Shown here piece by piece: positions 43,991-56,060 of a stretch of 64,000 nucleotides of DNA. The DNA lies in assembly GCF_902686445.1 (NCBI RefSeq), contig NC_062220.1, forward strand, positions 91,636,143 to 91,700,142, written 5' to 3'. A model generated the notes under the pieces. That model ran no database searches, was not told where the DNA came from, and saw nothing but the letters and a program-made list of their open reading frames with translations. Position 1 is the first letter of the stretch. Each line of letters starts with the position of its first letter. Source of the stretch: Sciurus carolinensis. Its lineage: Eukaryota > Chordata > Mammalia > Rodentia > Sciuridae. The position numbers and the translations under genes are program-made.

Positions 43991-44564
43991 GTTCCTTTAT
44001 GATGGGCTTCAGTTTCTGAGTAAATGCTTACAGATGTGTGAGCCATACTGAGTATGTTCTCTTAAATAGTCTTTTCCAATTATGTACAATTGTGTACTTC
44101 ATAACACGCCTTTGCTACACATCTAACTTACTTACAGAAGTTTAATGGTTGCCGTGAGGATAAAAAAGATGTGATTCTTTATGTTTCATGGATTTATATA
44201 ATCTAATTTAGTTCTTTAACTCAATGAAGCTTTACTTAATCTGTACTGAGCTCACTGAACATCTTTAGATTGCTGAGTAGTGATCTAAAATGACACTGAA
44301 AACTGTCATCAAGATCTTGAATTTCTTTTTTTGACTTTTGGTTTCCTGGAGAGTTCTTTTGTATAAATCAAATTTTCTTATTTAAATAAGACCCATAGAA
44401 TAAATGTTCTAAATATGTATTTACTTTCTAATTGAAACTTTTTATTAACTTCAGCTTAATGTAGACTAATCATATATACTTAGAATATTCAGTCTATATA
44501 ATGAGGGCCAAAATCTGTGTAATTTTTTTCTTTCAGAAATGTAAGTAATTTTTTTTGGGGGGGG

Positions 44565-45050
44565 ATGCAAAATACTTTTTATTAAATTGACATATAGTAA
44601 TCGTATATATTTTATAGAGTCCATATGATATTTCAGTACATGCATATAATATGTAATGATCAGTTTAGTGTAATTGGCATAACTGTCACCTCAGACACAT
44701 ATCAAAATTTCCCATTAATTATGGTCAATCACAGTTATCCTACTGTGCTATATAGAACATTAGAAGTTACTTCTCTTATCCAACTGCATCCCTGTTCCTA
44801 TTAACCATCATCTGTCCATATATCCATCTCCCACACCCTTACCAGGATCTGGTAACTACTATTCTGTCCCTCCTTTTCTGAGATAACTTTTAGTTTCTAA
44901 TATAAGTGAGAACATGCAGTATTTAGCTTTCTGTGCCTGACTTATTTCACCTTCAAGAATACCCTCTGGTTCCATCCATGCTGCTGCAAATAACAGGATT
45001 TCATTCTTAGTAATTTTTAATATTGTATCATTGATGATTTTCTAGGAAAA
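44565..45050 (-). mobile_element. Old L1 3' fragment, minus
   Basis: ttattaaattgacatatagt, cagatattt-like stretches, aagtgagaacatgcagtatt, tagctttctgtgcctgactt and ttccatccatgctgctgcaa are the reversed 3' end of an old mammalian L1 (L1M class). No open frame. Confidence 0.75.
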
Positions 45051-45139
45051 ACACAAATCCTATTTTCATCTCATGCCAGGTGTGTTTAAATATTAACTGC
45101 TGAATCCAGTATTTACTGGTGTGAATTCCTTTTTTTTTT

Positions 45140-46735
45140 TTTTTTTTTTTTTTTAGTTGTAGATGGATGTAATACCTTTACTTTATTTATTTTTATGTGA
45201 TACTGAGGATCAAACCTAGTGCCTCACCAGTGCTAGGCAAGCACTCTACCAGTGAGCCACAACCCCAACCTCCTGGTATGAATTCTTAATGTTCCTGCCT
45301 TTCTTTCTTTTCTTTTTCATTTTTCTATTTTTAAAGAAACAAGATCTCACTTTATTTCCCAGGCTGGCCTGGAACTCCTGGGCTCAGGCAGTCTTCCTGC
45401 CTTAACCTCCTGAGTACTTGGGACTCTGGGTGTAGGCCACTGTGCCTGGCTTGCAGTGGCATTGGGAAATTGTTATTGACCATATCCATGGACATTGTGA
45501 TCTTTACTGGGGGAGGACCAAATTTCATGAATGTTTTTATGTGGTGGATAGCCAGGCTATATCATGCTTGGCTCTAAACACCTGGGTTGATTGCATATCC
45601 TTTGCCAGTTATGTGATTTAGGGGAAATTTATTGAATTTTTTTGAACTTAAGGTGCCTCCATTTTAAAATAGGAAAAAAATATTCTTATAACCTAAATGT
45701 ATGTTGGTAAGCCCTTTGAGACAAAAAAATCCCAAAACAAATAGATGCACATATTGATATATTTAGATTATTTTAACGATTGAATATTACTCTTGTTTGC
45801 TTTTTGGTAGTTTAAAAATTTCTTTAATTTTTGCATATCGAATGAATAAATGACAAAGATGTTTCTTCATTTTTTTTTTTTAACTGAGGATTGAACCCCT
45901 AGGGGCACTTTACTACTGAGCTACACCCCAACCCTTTTTAAATTTTATTTTGAGACAGGGGTCTAATAACTCAGGTTGGCCTTGAATTTGAATCCTCCTG
46001 CCTTGGCCTTGCTGGGACTACAGGCAGGTGCCACTGTGCCAGGCTCAAAGATGCTTCCTTATTACAGAAAAAGTTGCTTTGGTACTGGGGATTGAACCCA
46101 GGGGCACTTAACCACTGACCCATAACCCCAGCCCTATTTTGTATTTTATTTAGAGACAGAGTCTCACTGAGTCACTTAGTGCGGAGGCTGGCTTTGAACT
46201 TGAGATCCTCCTGCCTCAGCCTCCCGAGCTATTGGGATTACAGGCATGAGCCACCTTGCCCAGCAGAAAAGTTGCTTTTTGAATCCTTTTTGTTTATAAT
46301 ACCTCTTTTAATCCTAATGCTCTTGCTTGATCACTGGTCAGTAGCTCTAACTGTAAGCCTACCACCACAGAAAAATTATGGATAAAGAATCTTTTCTTTT
46401 TCTTTTTGTATTGGGGATTGAACCTAGGAGTGCTTAACCACTGTTCTGCAGCCCCAGCCCTTTTTATTTTTTTATTTTGAGACAGGGTCTCATTAAGTTG
46501 CTGAGGCTAGCCCTGTGTTGGGTAAAGAATCTTTTCTGGACTGGCACGTGGTGCATTCTTGTAATCCCAACAATTCCAGAGACTGAGGCGGAGGATTGCA
46601 AGTTTAAGCAATTTAGCAAGACCCTTTATCAAAATAAAAAAAATAAAAAGGACTGGGATATGGCTCAATGGTTAAGCATCTCTGGGTTCAATCCCTGGTA
46701 CCCCTCCCACCCAAAAAACCCCCAATAACAACAAA
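45140..46735. repeat. SINE cluster in BBS9 intron 4
   Basis: Tailed ID minus (45155-45270), B1 minus (45310-45455), B1-ID minus (45875-46045), B1-ID minus (46078-46263), a truncated B1-ID minus (46405-46515) and B1-ID plus (46540-46715). A repeated AAAAGTTGCTTT on either side of the 46078-46263 copy is its target duplication. 45460-45870 is unique. Confidence 0.8.
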
Positions 46736-47424
46736 CAAAACCTTTTCTCTTCTGGAAAGAATTAGAGGATGATAGTAGTACATATGATCTACATAATAGT
46801 ATGATGTAATGAACAATCAAGTTGATATCAAGTAGCTTAAACAATGAGTTTGATAGTACATATGATCTATTAAATGCAGAGAAAGGATTTTTCTTTGTTT
46901 TGAAGGTTATTTTTGGCAGAGTTCAATTAGAACGCATTACTTGCTGAGGGTAACTTAGAGAATCTCTGCATTATCTTAGTATATAATGCATTAGGGGATC
47001 GAGTATTTTGAGAGTCATGGTGGACAAATGCATTGCTTTAAAGTGTTGGAGATTTTTAGCCTTAGACACTTCAAGTCATTTTTTTGCTCATTTATTATTT
47101 ATAAATGCAGGTACTTCATTTATTTGAGAACTGAAATTAGAAGATTTTGTTGTTATTTAAATAGTTACACTTTACTCAGGAATGTCTAATAGAAATAGAT
47201 AATAAAATGTTCCCCAAAGTAGTATTTCATCTAATGTTGTTATCTAGCCAGATTTAACTGGTTTTAACTGTGCTGTTATCATTATGCTAATTGTTCATAA
47301 TGTTTCAGTGCTTTTTCATTTTAATTTTTACTGAAATTAAATCACTTGGTATAGAGAATGAGAAGAAATTAATGTCTTTTAACAAAAACAAATATAAAGT
47401 AATCCTTTAATTTTTTCTCCTTAG

Positions 47425-47538
47425 GAACCTTGGGTAATGTGGAACATGGGAACCAATATCAGCTTAAATTAATGTATGAACATAATCTTCAGAGAACAGC
47501 CTGCAATATGACTTATGGATCATTTGGTGGGGTAAAAG
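47425..47538 (+). CDS. BBS9: BBS9 exon 5 (last BBS9 exon in window)
   Basis: 114 nt. G|GA completes the glycine, then TLGNVEHGNQYQLKLMYEHN, LQRTACNMTYGSFGGVK, with a final G of the next codon. Acceptor ttctccttag. The donor is the weak AAAG|GTGATT, chosen because the protein family continues ...FGGVKG. A competing GTAAAA donor lies 7 nt upstream (GT at 47532-47533) but would break the frame. The exons in this window give 442 coding nt, 147 codons plus one base. Exon 6 (expected to start RDLICI...) was not found to the right. Confidence 0.94.
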
Positions 47539-48249
47539 GTGATTTGCTTTTAATGATAAGTATGTTATTTCAAATGATAGATTTAGAATATTTGGTCATA
47601 TGAAAATGAGGGATTTTGTGATTTGAATCTTAGAGCAAGTTAAAATAGGATATTTTATTGAAAAATTTGTATCTAAATATTCAAACCAATAAAAAAGGAA
47701 ACTTTAAGCAACAGATATGTTGAATTTTCATATAACCAGCAGTGTTTGTACACGGTCTACAGAGACATTTCTAAATAGCTTTTCTATAGATTTTGTTTTG
47801 TATATAGAAGCTGACTGAAATTGAATTTTTTTTTGATGCTGGAACTGTGTGCCTGGCTCTTTGAGGAGGTTAAAGGGTTGACCCTCTTATTGACAGGCAG
47901 TACTTCAGTACTTGCTGTACCTACTACAGGCATGGAGAAACTACAAACTCTTCTCTCCATCCTACTCATCTCCAGAGCTACTGCATGGAATTCTTATGGG
48001 TTTTTTTTTTTCACAAGAGCAACTGTAAGAGTGGACAAGTGGGGACTGAAATATAGACTTGATCCTGCTCATCAAATCATGCTTTCTGACTTGAAGTAAA
48101 TCTACCCTAGAGGAATCTACCTCACCTTTTCAAAATTTCATAAAGGCAACATTTTCCCCAAGTAAAGTTGTCCTTTTGGTATACTTGGGCCTTGGGAGAT
48201 TTATTCCCCTCACACCTGTAGATACCATAATATCTATGTAAAATGGGAT

Positions 48250-49000
48250 AAGTGGGCTATAGTGGTGTGCCTGTGTAATCCCAATGACTCAGGAGGCTGA
48301 GGCAGGAGGATTGCAAGTTTGAGGCCAGCCTCAGCAACTTAGCGATATAAGTAAGGAGGGCTGGGGATGTAGCTCAGTGGTTGAGTGCTCCTGGGTTAAA
48401 TCCATAGTACCAACAAAAAGGGGGATAGTGTTTGCATATAACCTACACGTATCCTCTGTATACTTTGAAACATTTCTAGATTACTTATAATACCTAGTAC
48501 AATGTAAGTGCTATATAAATAATTGTTAGACTGTATTGTTTAGGGAATAATGACCAGAATAAAAGAGTCTATGCATGTTTAGTACAGAGCAATTTAAAAA
48601 AAATTTCTGTGCTGGGTATGGGACCCAGGACCTCCTGCATGCCAGGCAAATGCTCTACCACTAAACCACATCCCAGCCCTTTCAATGCAAGGTTGGTTGA
48701 CTACACTGATGCAGAATGTTCTTACGTGGAAGGCTGACTGCACTGTCTGGGAAGGATGAGTTCTTCCAAACTTAACATTTTTGTTTCTAATTAGCAAAAG
48801 GGCTCTCTTCATTTTGTGTACTAGACCCAAACTTCTGGAATCACCAGGGCATGGTGCTTGTGTACACTGTTGCTGTTTGAGTGTGTGTGTGAATCTTTTT
48901 TTTTTTTTTTTTTTTTTGGGTGCTGGGGATTGAACCCAGGGCCTTGTGCTTACAAGGCAAGCACTCTACTGACTAAGCTATCTCCCCAGCCCCATGTGTG
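48250..49000. repeat. B1-ID plus, ID-like minus, young ID minus
   Basis: B1-ID plus at 48258-48420, ID-type minus at 48598-48683 (tctgtgctgggtatgggacc), and a near-consensus ID minus at 48895-48993 after a T run of about 20, with GTGTGTGAATCTT on both sides (48885-48897 and 48996-49008) as a target duplication. Confidence 0.88.
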
Positions 49001-49409
49001 TGAATCTTATTAACAGCCAAATTTCTCTCATTGTGCCATAACATAGAAGAAGAGCTGGTGGTGCTGTGTTGAGCACAGAAGTCCTGTGGTGACACTTACC
49101 CATGTTATTTTGTAACTTTGGTTGTGTAAGAATACACACACACACGCACAGACACACTTGTGCCACCTGTAGAACATATGATTAGGAATTTTATAGTATT
49201 TTAGCTCTTTTTGAATTTATGTTTTTGTGAGTTTATTATTTAACTTACATTACAGTGGTTAGTTATATTAGATTTTTTTTTAATCTAATAGAAAATGACT
49301 ATTTTGGAAGTATCCTTCATTTGTGTGAACTCTTGTTTTTTTATACATAGAGATAAAGGCAGGGAGGGCATAGATAAGTTTGGGCTTACCAATTTACCAA
49401 GCATAGATT

Positions 49410-49600
49410 TTTGTTTTTACACTGCTGGGGATTGATTCCAGGGGTGCTTTACCTCTGAGCCACGTCCCCAGTTCTTTTTATTTTTTGTGTTGAAACAGGA
49501 TCTCACTGTGTTGCCCAACTTGGCCTCCAACTTTAAATCCTCTTGTCTCAGCCTCTTGAGTTGCTAGGATTACAGGCATGTGCCACCACACCTGGCACAA
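49410..49600 (-). repeat. B1-ID SINE, minus
   Basis: cactgctggggattgattcc, tttacctctgagccacgtcc, gttgaaacaggatctcactg, attacaggcatgtgccacca. Confidence 0.85.
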
Positions 49601-50044
49601 TCATAGGTATTTTTGGTGGTAAGGTGTAGATAAGAGTTTTCTGTCACCTAAAGTGATGTGAAACAACAATTGGTTAGATTGCAGAACTGCTTAACTTGAG
49701 TAATGGGAATGTTTGCATTATTTGAGGAGTATAGGAAATGTTTAGAGTTAGATGAAGGGAAGAGAGAAAGATTCAGATGAGAAACAAATTTCTGTTAGTA
49801 TAGTACCTCCTCCCACCTTCAGCTTTTAGAATTGATTTTCACTGTTTTTTTTTTTTTTTAAGAAGTCTGACACCACTGGGGAACATACATTTCCCATTGC
49901 TATTTTGAACTTGTTTTCCCCCATCAAATGCCCAAAAGCCAATTGCTAAATTCTGTATACCTGGGTTCCAAAAAAATTATGATTAGAGAAAAAAAGTAGG
50001 CTTAAAAGTAGTTTTTTTGTTTTTTTTTTTTAATTGTATCACAA

Positions 50045-50268
50045 CGTTTGTTTGTTTGTTGTTTTTGAGTACTGGGAATTGAACATAGCACTCTTTATCA
50101 CTGAGCTATATCCCCCAAGCCCTTTTAATTTTTATTTTGAAGCTGGGTCTCCCTAAGTTACTTAAGGCCTCACTAAATTGATGAGGCTGGCCTCAAACTT
50201 GTGATCTGCCTGCCTTAGATTCCTGAGTTGCTGGGATTACAGGCGTGAGCCACCATGCCTGACTCGGA
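50045..50268 (-). repeat. B1-ID SINE, minus
   Basis: (GTTT)n start, ttgagtactgggaattgaac, ctgagctatatcccccaagc, gaggctggcctcaaacttgt, gattacaggcgtgagccacc. Confidence 0.85.
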
Positions 50269-50459
50269 CAATTCTTTAGATCATATGTCAAATGTTATTT
50301 TATATAGATCATAGTATACTTTTTATTTTATTATCGGATCACATGAACCCAATTAAAATAAAGATTCTTCTTGCTTTTGTGTAACATTTTTGCTGGATTT
50401 CATAATAGACTTCCAAATAAAGTAATGGAGTTCAGGAAATACTATCCTAAAATATGGGA

Positions 50460-50702
50460 CCTTGGGGCTGGGGGTATGGGTCTGTGGTAGAGCATGTGCT
50501 TAGCACGTATGAGGCCCTGGGTTTAATTTCCAGCACCAAAAAGAAAAAAGAAAGAAGAAAAAAAAAAAAAAAAAAAGAAAGAAAGAAAAGGAAGACTTTG
50601 ACAATTTGGAGATTTTTGTTTGTTTGTGGTACTAGGGATTGAACCCAGAGCCTTGTGCATAGGAGTCAAGCACTCTACCAACTGAGCTATATCCTGACCT
50701 TT
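50460..50702. repeat. Two opposed ID SINEs
   Basis: Plus ID at 50463-50540 with an A/G-rich tail (50541-50600), then minus ID at 50615-50698. GACTTTGACAATTTG (50594-50608) and CCTTTGACAATTTG (50697-50710) flank the second as a target duplication. Confidence 0.88.
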
Positions 50703-51544
50703 GACAATTTGAAGAACACCACAGTAGCAGGTAGATCTTCCCTCTACCCTTCTCCCCCGAAGCAAATCATTAGACTCATGGGAGAGGTGTGCTTCCTATA
50801 CCCAAAGGGGAGGAGAATCCTTGTTTCTGAAGGTGAAAGTTCACAGAGAAGAACCTGAACAAGCAGGCCTTGCCAAGTTTCCTGTTTATTATCGTTAGAT
50901 CATACCCCCTTGGCTCTATCATATTTTCCCATAACTATCCATTTCTGGATGAAACCTAGTGTAAAAGGACATAAATTGTCCTTAAATTGGCATAATTGAC
51001 CATAAATTGTTTCTTCATTTCTTATAAAGACTTTGGTGCCAGGTAAAATGTTTTATTAAATAATGTAATGTTGTGTGCCTTTCTCCTGTGACTCTGTCTC
51101 TTATTAAAGGAACCTCAGCTATGAACCTAGAATGAGTGAGAAAAAGATATTTTCCTCCCCTAAAAATGATAATTGCTACTAGTTTTGAAAAGAATGGATA
51201 ACTTTGTGTTTCTATGATACTCTTCTTCTCTTCACTCTTAAAACTGTGCCTTACATTTAAAAAATATCTTTTGAAAACAAGAGGCAATTTTGACACGTTT
51301 TACTTCTCAGTCATTAAGAAGGAAACCATTTTATGATTTGACACTATAATCTGCATAGCAGAAGGAATCATTCTATTGCATAGATTTGAAACAATTATAT
51401 CTACAAGAAAATATAGAAATGTCATGGGATGGTCAATTGGTAAAAATTAGCCATATTGGGGGGTTGATGGCAAGAATTGGGAGTTAACTGCTGATGGGTG
51501 CAATGCTTTCAGAATGATGAAAATGTTCTAAAATTAGATCATAG

Positions 51545-51730
51545 CAGCCTGGTGTGGTGGCTTACACCTAAAATCTCAGTGACTTAGGAGGCTGTGACAG
51601 GAGGATTTTATGTTCAAGGCCAGCTTGGGCAACTTGTTGATCCTGTCTAAAAATTAAAAATAAGGGGCTTGGGATGTAGTGGAGTAGTAGATTGCCTCTG
51701 AGTTAGATACCCAGTAACATACACACACAT
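51545..51730 (+). repeat. B1-ID SINE, plus, diverged
   Basis: gcctggtgtggtggcttaca, aggaggctgtgacaggagga, caaggccagcttgggcaact, ggggcttgggatgtagtgga. Confidence 0.8.
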
Positions 51731-52369
51731 TTATACACACACAAGTGTGTTGCACATCTCTGTAAATACATTAAGGACTATTAAGTTGTTTACTTTATAA
51801 GTGTGAACTTTATAGTATATAAATGGTATCTCAATAAAGTTAATAAAAAATTACCCATAGAATAAAATCTAATGCCAGAGAGGTGAGTCATTTGTTGCTC
51901 ATGGTCATATAAAATGATACAATATTCTTACAAAGCAAGTTGATTATTAACCATGAAAATGTTCTTGATGCTGTAACATAAGTCACAGGAATATGTAAGG
52001 GAATGTATATTAGGAAATGATCCAGAATATCCAAATGATCCAAAATGTGGTAGTCACATAAAGTTGTCATTTATTTTTGTCCTCTTCCTTCTTTCCCTTC
52101 CTTCTTTCTGTGTATACATAGAATTTTTTGTAGTAAGGAGAAATTAGAGGTGATCTAACTGGATAATAGAGGAGAATGCTACATAAGTTTTGATGCACTG
52201 ATTCAGTGGATTATTATGAAGCTAGTAAGATTGTTTCATTATTGAAATGAACATCTTTGTTCATAAACTTTGTCTGCAACTCTGATTATTTCCTTAGGAT
52301 GAAATGTAGAAGTTATTAAGTCAGATGATTATAAAATGACTTAATGAGAAAATAGCTATTTATGTGCTT

Positions 52370-52640
52370 ATATGAATATACCATAGTAAATCCCACTTTT
52401 ATGTATTTCTATAAAGCACCAATTAAAAAATAAATAGATGGAAGATCAGTTGAGTAGATGAAGGGGATGGGAGAAGGAGGCAGGGAGGGAAAGAGGAAGC
52501 ACTAGGGACTGAAATGGAGGAAATTATATTCCATGTATGTAGATTATGTCCAAATGAACCCCACTATCATGTATAACTATAATACACTTAAAAAATAAAA
52601 CTTAAATACTATATAAATAAATGGTAAATAGTGTAGAATT
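52370..52640 (+). mobile_element. L1 3'-end-like sequence, plus (tentative)
   Basis: A purine-rich block (ggggatgggagaaggaggca) followed by accccactatcatgtataac, tataatacacttaaaaaata, with a similar ending (taaagcaccaattaaaaaat) just before it. It resembles rodent L1 3' UTR ends, but no ORF2 sequence is attached. Confidence 0.4.
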
Positions 52641-52834
52641 TGGGAAGAAGAAATAAAAAATCACCTCCAAATTATGCACATTTCAAAAGTTTCATTTTCT
52701 AAACTTAATGTCTCTAGTGTTTAATTTATACCTTTCCAGGAGAGAGTGGGTCATTCTTTTAATTTGAAAAATTCCTGAGTGTTAATCTGGGCATAAAAAA
52801 GGGAAACTTAGGGCTTCGAAAAAGGAATTAAACA

Positions 52835-53000
52835 AAAACAAAACCCAGCACTACTCAGGAGACTGAGGCAGGAGGGTTGCAAGTGAGGCTCTCATGGGCA
52901 ACTTAGTGAGACCCATCCTCTCAAAGGGCTGGGGATGTAGCTCAGAAGTAGAACACTCTTGGGTTTGCTCCCCAGTACCACACAACCAAACCAAACCCCC
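52835..53000 (+). repeat. B1-ID SINE, plus, 5'-truncated
   Basis: cactactcaggagactgagg, ggagggttgcaagtgaggct, gggctggggatgtagctcag, ccccagtaccacacaacc. Confidence 0.82.
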
Positions 53001-53116
53001 TCCAGGTTTTGGTTTTTAAACAAATATTGTTTAACAATATTTTAAACAAAATGTTTTCAAACAAGGGAAGGCTGTGGGAGAAGAGACCAGTTGTGTACAT
53101 GCCTCAGAATTAGTTA

Positions 53117-53130
53117 CCACTAGATGGCAG
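53117..53130 (+). promoter_or_regulatory. CTCF core motif in BBS9 intron 5
   Basis: CCACTAGATGGCAG is an exact fit to the CTCF core CCACYAGRKGGCRS. It lies in unique sequence, not inside a SINE. Occupancy is inferred only. Confidence 0.5.
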
Positions 53131-53254
53131 TCCTCTACAACTTTACTGTCTGAGTAAGATACGGTGAGAAATCATTAATGGAGGAATTTCTTTTTAATGG
53201 AGGAATTTTGATCTCAAATTAGCTCTTTGCTTTTTTTTTTTTTTTTAAAGAATT

Positions 53255-53740
53255 TCAGCTTTTTATAAAAAGTTTATTTAGTTTTGTATGTGGTCCTGAG
53301 AATTGAACCCAGCGCCTCATGCATGCTAGGCAAGTGCTCCACCACAGTCACAATCCCAGCCCCTGCCTTTTATTAAAAATAAATGTAGGGCTGAAGTTGT
53401 GGCTCAGTGGTAGATCACTTGCTTAGCATGTGTGAGGCACTGGGTTCGATTCTCAGCACTGCATATAAATAAAAGGATAAAATAAGGGTCCATCAACAAC
53501 TAAAATGTGTATATATATGTATATGTGTGTGTGTATGTGTGTGTGTATGTGTGTGTGTGTGTATGTATATAAAACTTCAAGTTGCAGAAAAATAATAGTA
53601 TTTTTAAAAAAATATTCACTATAATTGGTAACATAGAATATGCTTTCTAGGGGCTGGGTATATAGCTCAGTTGGTAGAGTGCTTGCCTTGCAAGCACAAA
53701 GCCCTGGGTTCGATCCCCAGCACCGCCAAAAAAAAAAAAA
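53255..53740. repeat. Tailed ID minus, tailed ID plus with GT repeat, young ID plus
   Basis: Tailed ID minus (53258-53363). Tailed ID plus (53388-53503: gggctgaagttgtggctcag through gggtccatcaacaactaaaa) ends in (TA)n then (GT)n (53505-53565). A near-consensus ID plus (53649-53741) is flanked by AGAATATGCTTTCTAG (53635-53650 and 53741-53756). The two tailed IDs lie head to head. Confidence 0.9.
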
Positions 53741-53954
53741 GAATATGCTTTCTAGCTGTGCTTCTCAAACTTTAGTTTGCATTTGAATAGCAAGGAGATC
53801 ATGATAAAAATCAGGTTCTGACTCTAAGTCTGTAATTGGACTGGAGATTCTGGATTTCTGACAGTATTTCAGGTGATGCCAAGTTGCAGATATCTAGAGG
53901 CATGCTGTAACCCTGCACCTGCCAAATGCTTACTCTGTGCCAGGCAGTCTTCTA

Positions 53955-54490
53955 AGCTCTTTTTTTTTTTTTTTAAATATATTTCTTAGGTGTTGATAGA
54001 CCTTTATTTTTATTCATTTATTTTGTTTGTGGTGCTGGGAATCGAATCCAGTGCCCCACATATGCTAGGCAAGTGCTCTACCACTGAGTCACAACCCCAG
54101 ACCCCTTCTAAGCTCTTTACACATTAAAAACTTTGTCTAAAATATATGTAGTGAATAGTGAAGGATCATAACCCAGGATGTATGCATGTAGAAGCTTGCG
54201 GCTTAAACCAAACTAAACTGCCTCCCATATCTGGTCTGTGAGTGAATTTTTCTCCTTTTCAATTCAGAAAAAAAGCTCTTCTTTCAGAAAGGTGATAGCT
54301 GGGTATGGTGGCATGTATCTTTAATTCCGTCTATTCAGGAGGTTGAGGCAGGAAGATTGAACATTCAAGCCGCCTAGCCTCAGCAATATGGTGAGACCCT
54401 GTCTCAAATAAAAGGCATGGGTTGTAGTTCAGTAGTAGAATGTTTGCCTAGGATGCAGGAAGCCCTGGGTTCAATCCCCAGTGTGGGGGA
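53955..54490. repeat. Tailed ID minus and B1-ID plus
   Basis: Tailed ID minus at 53990-54103, flanked by TTCTAAGCTCTTT (53950-53962) and TTCTAAGCTCTTT (54106-54118), a perfect target duplication. B1-ID plus at 54297-54485. Confidence 0.88.
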
Positions 54491-54687
54491 GGGAGGTGAG
54501 GGTAGGGTGGGTTGGGGAGTTTTGTTTGCTTTAAGTTAAGTGTATAACTTTGATTCTTCATAGATTATGGGGAACTATGTTGAGTAATTTCTGGGTCATA
54601 TATTTGATTTTTCAGTTTCAGTTTCTGGTTGGTGCTTTGGTTTGTAAGGAAAGTCCAAAAGTAAAGCTCAAAGGAAGCACAATATTT

Positions 54688-54688
54688 T

Positions 54689-54717
<29 letters not shown>
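54688..54717 (+). repeat. (ATCT)n microsatellite
   Basis: About seven ATCT units followed directly by a T run; a likely polymorphic tetranucleotide repeat. Confidence 0.92.
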
Positions 54718-54719
<2 letters not shown>

Positions 54720-54749
54720 TTTTTTTTTTAAGAAGGGAATGTGTTTTGA

Positions 54750-56060
54750 AATTAAAATTTTTTTTGGTACTGGGGATTTAACCCAGGGGTGCTTTATTAC
54801 TGAGTCTTCCCCACCCACCAGTTCTTTTTATTGTTTATTTTGAGACAGGGTCTCACTAAATTGCTTAAAGCCTGGCTAAGTTGGTGAGACTGAACTTGAA
54901 CTTGGGATCAAGTTCCTGCCTCAACCTCTCAAGTTGCTGGGATTACAGATGTGTGCTACCATACCTGGGATTTTTTTTTTTTTTTTTGACAGGATCCCAC
55001 TGAGTTCTTAGGGCCTCACTAAGTTGGTGAGGCTGGGCTCAAACTTGAATCCTCCTGCCTCAGGCTCCCACTGCCTAGGATTATAGGCATGCACCACTGC
55101 TCCTGGCTAATATTTGTGTTTTTTAAAGTTTAACTCTAAGATGCTTTTTTGAAGGCACATGGACCTGGGTTTTATAAAAATCTTAGTCTGTCTTTGATTT
55201 TGTTTTGTTTTTTGGTAGTACTAGGGATTGAACCCAGGGGTGTTTAATCATTGAGACACATCCCCAGCCTGTTTTTAATTTTTTTTTTTATTTTGAGACA
55301 GGGTATTGCTAAGTTGCTTAGGGCTTCACTAAATTGCTGAGGCTGAACTTGAACCTACAATCCTTCTGCCTCAGCCTCTGGAGCACCTGGGATCATAGAC
55401 ATGCACCACAACACCCAGCTATTTTTTATTTTGAGATAATCTCCCTAAATTACTGAGGCTGATCTCAAATTTGTGATCCACTTGCTTCAGTCTCTTGAGT
55501 CACTGGGTGTGCGCCACCAGACCTGGCTCTAAATTAGTTTTGAAGGTAGATTTGATTTAGAAATATGTTAATAAAATTGATGGGATTTATTTGACTTGAT
55601 ACTTTGAATTCCTTTTTTTCCCCCTTTTTATTTTTTATTTTTATTTTGAAACAGGGTCTCATTAAGTTGCTGAGGCTGATCTTAAACTTGTTATACCCTG
55701 TTTTGACTTCCTGAGTTGCTGGGATTACAGGCATGCACGACCATGCCTACTTCTAAATTCCCAAAAGGTGGATTTGAATTGATTTAAAATGTGTTAATAA
55801 AATTGTTGGGATTTATTTGGTCTGATAATTTGAACTCTCTCTCTCTCTCTTTTTTTCTGTACCAGGGACTGAACCCAGAGGTGCTTTGCCACTGAACTGC
55901 ATCCCCAACCTTTTTCAATTTTTATCTTGAAACAGGGTCTTACTAAGTTGCCTAGGGTCCCTGTAAGTTGCTGAGGCTGACTTTGAACTTGCCATCCTCC
56001 TGTCTCAGCCTCTCAAACTACTGGTGTTATAGGTGTGTGTCACCATGCCTGGCTTGAACT
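54750..56060 (-). repeat. Dense run of B1-ID/B1 SINEs, minus
   Basis: Units at about 54760-54970, 54972-55108, 55212-55420, 55422-55528, 55618-55748 and 55848-56055, separated by short unique bits. A repeated piece (ttgatgggatttatttgact at 55578 and ttgttgggatttatttggtc at 55803, with similar flanks) brackets one of the insertions, suggesting a long target duplication or a local duplication. Confidence 0.8.

Larger units (their letters stand above)
41012..47424 (+). other. BBS9: BBS9 intron 4
   Basis: GTAAGA to ttctccttag, 6.4 kb. It contains a B1-ID minus (41095-41310), a mostly unique region of about 2 kb (41320-43325) with no SINEs, SINE clusters at 43330-43990 and 45140-46735, and an old L1 fragment (44565-45050). 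The final 700 nt are unique. Confidence 0.9.
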
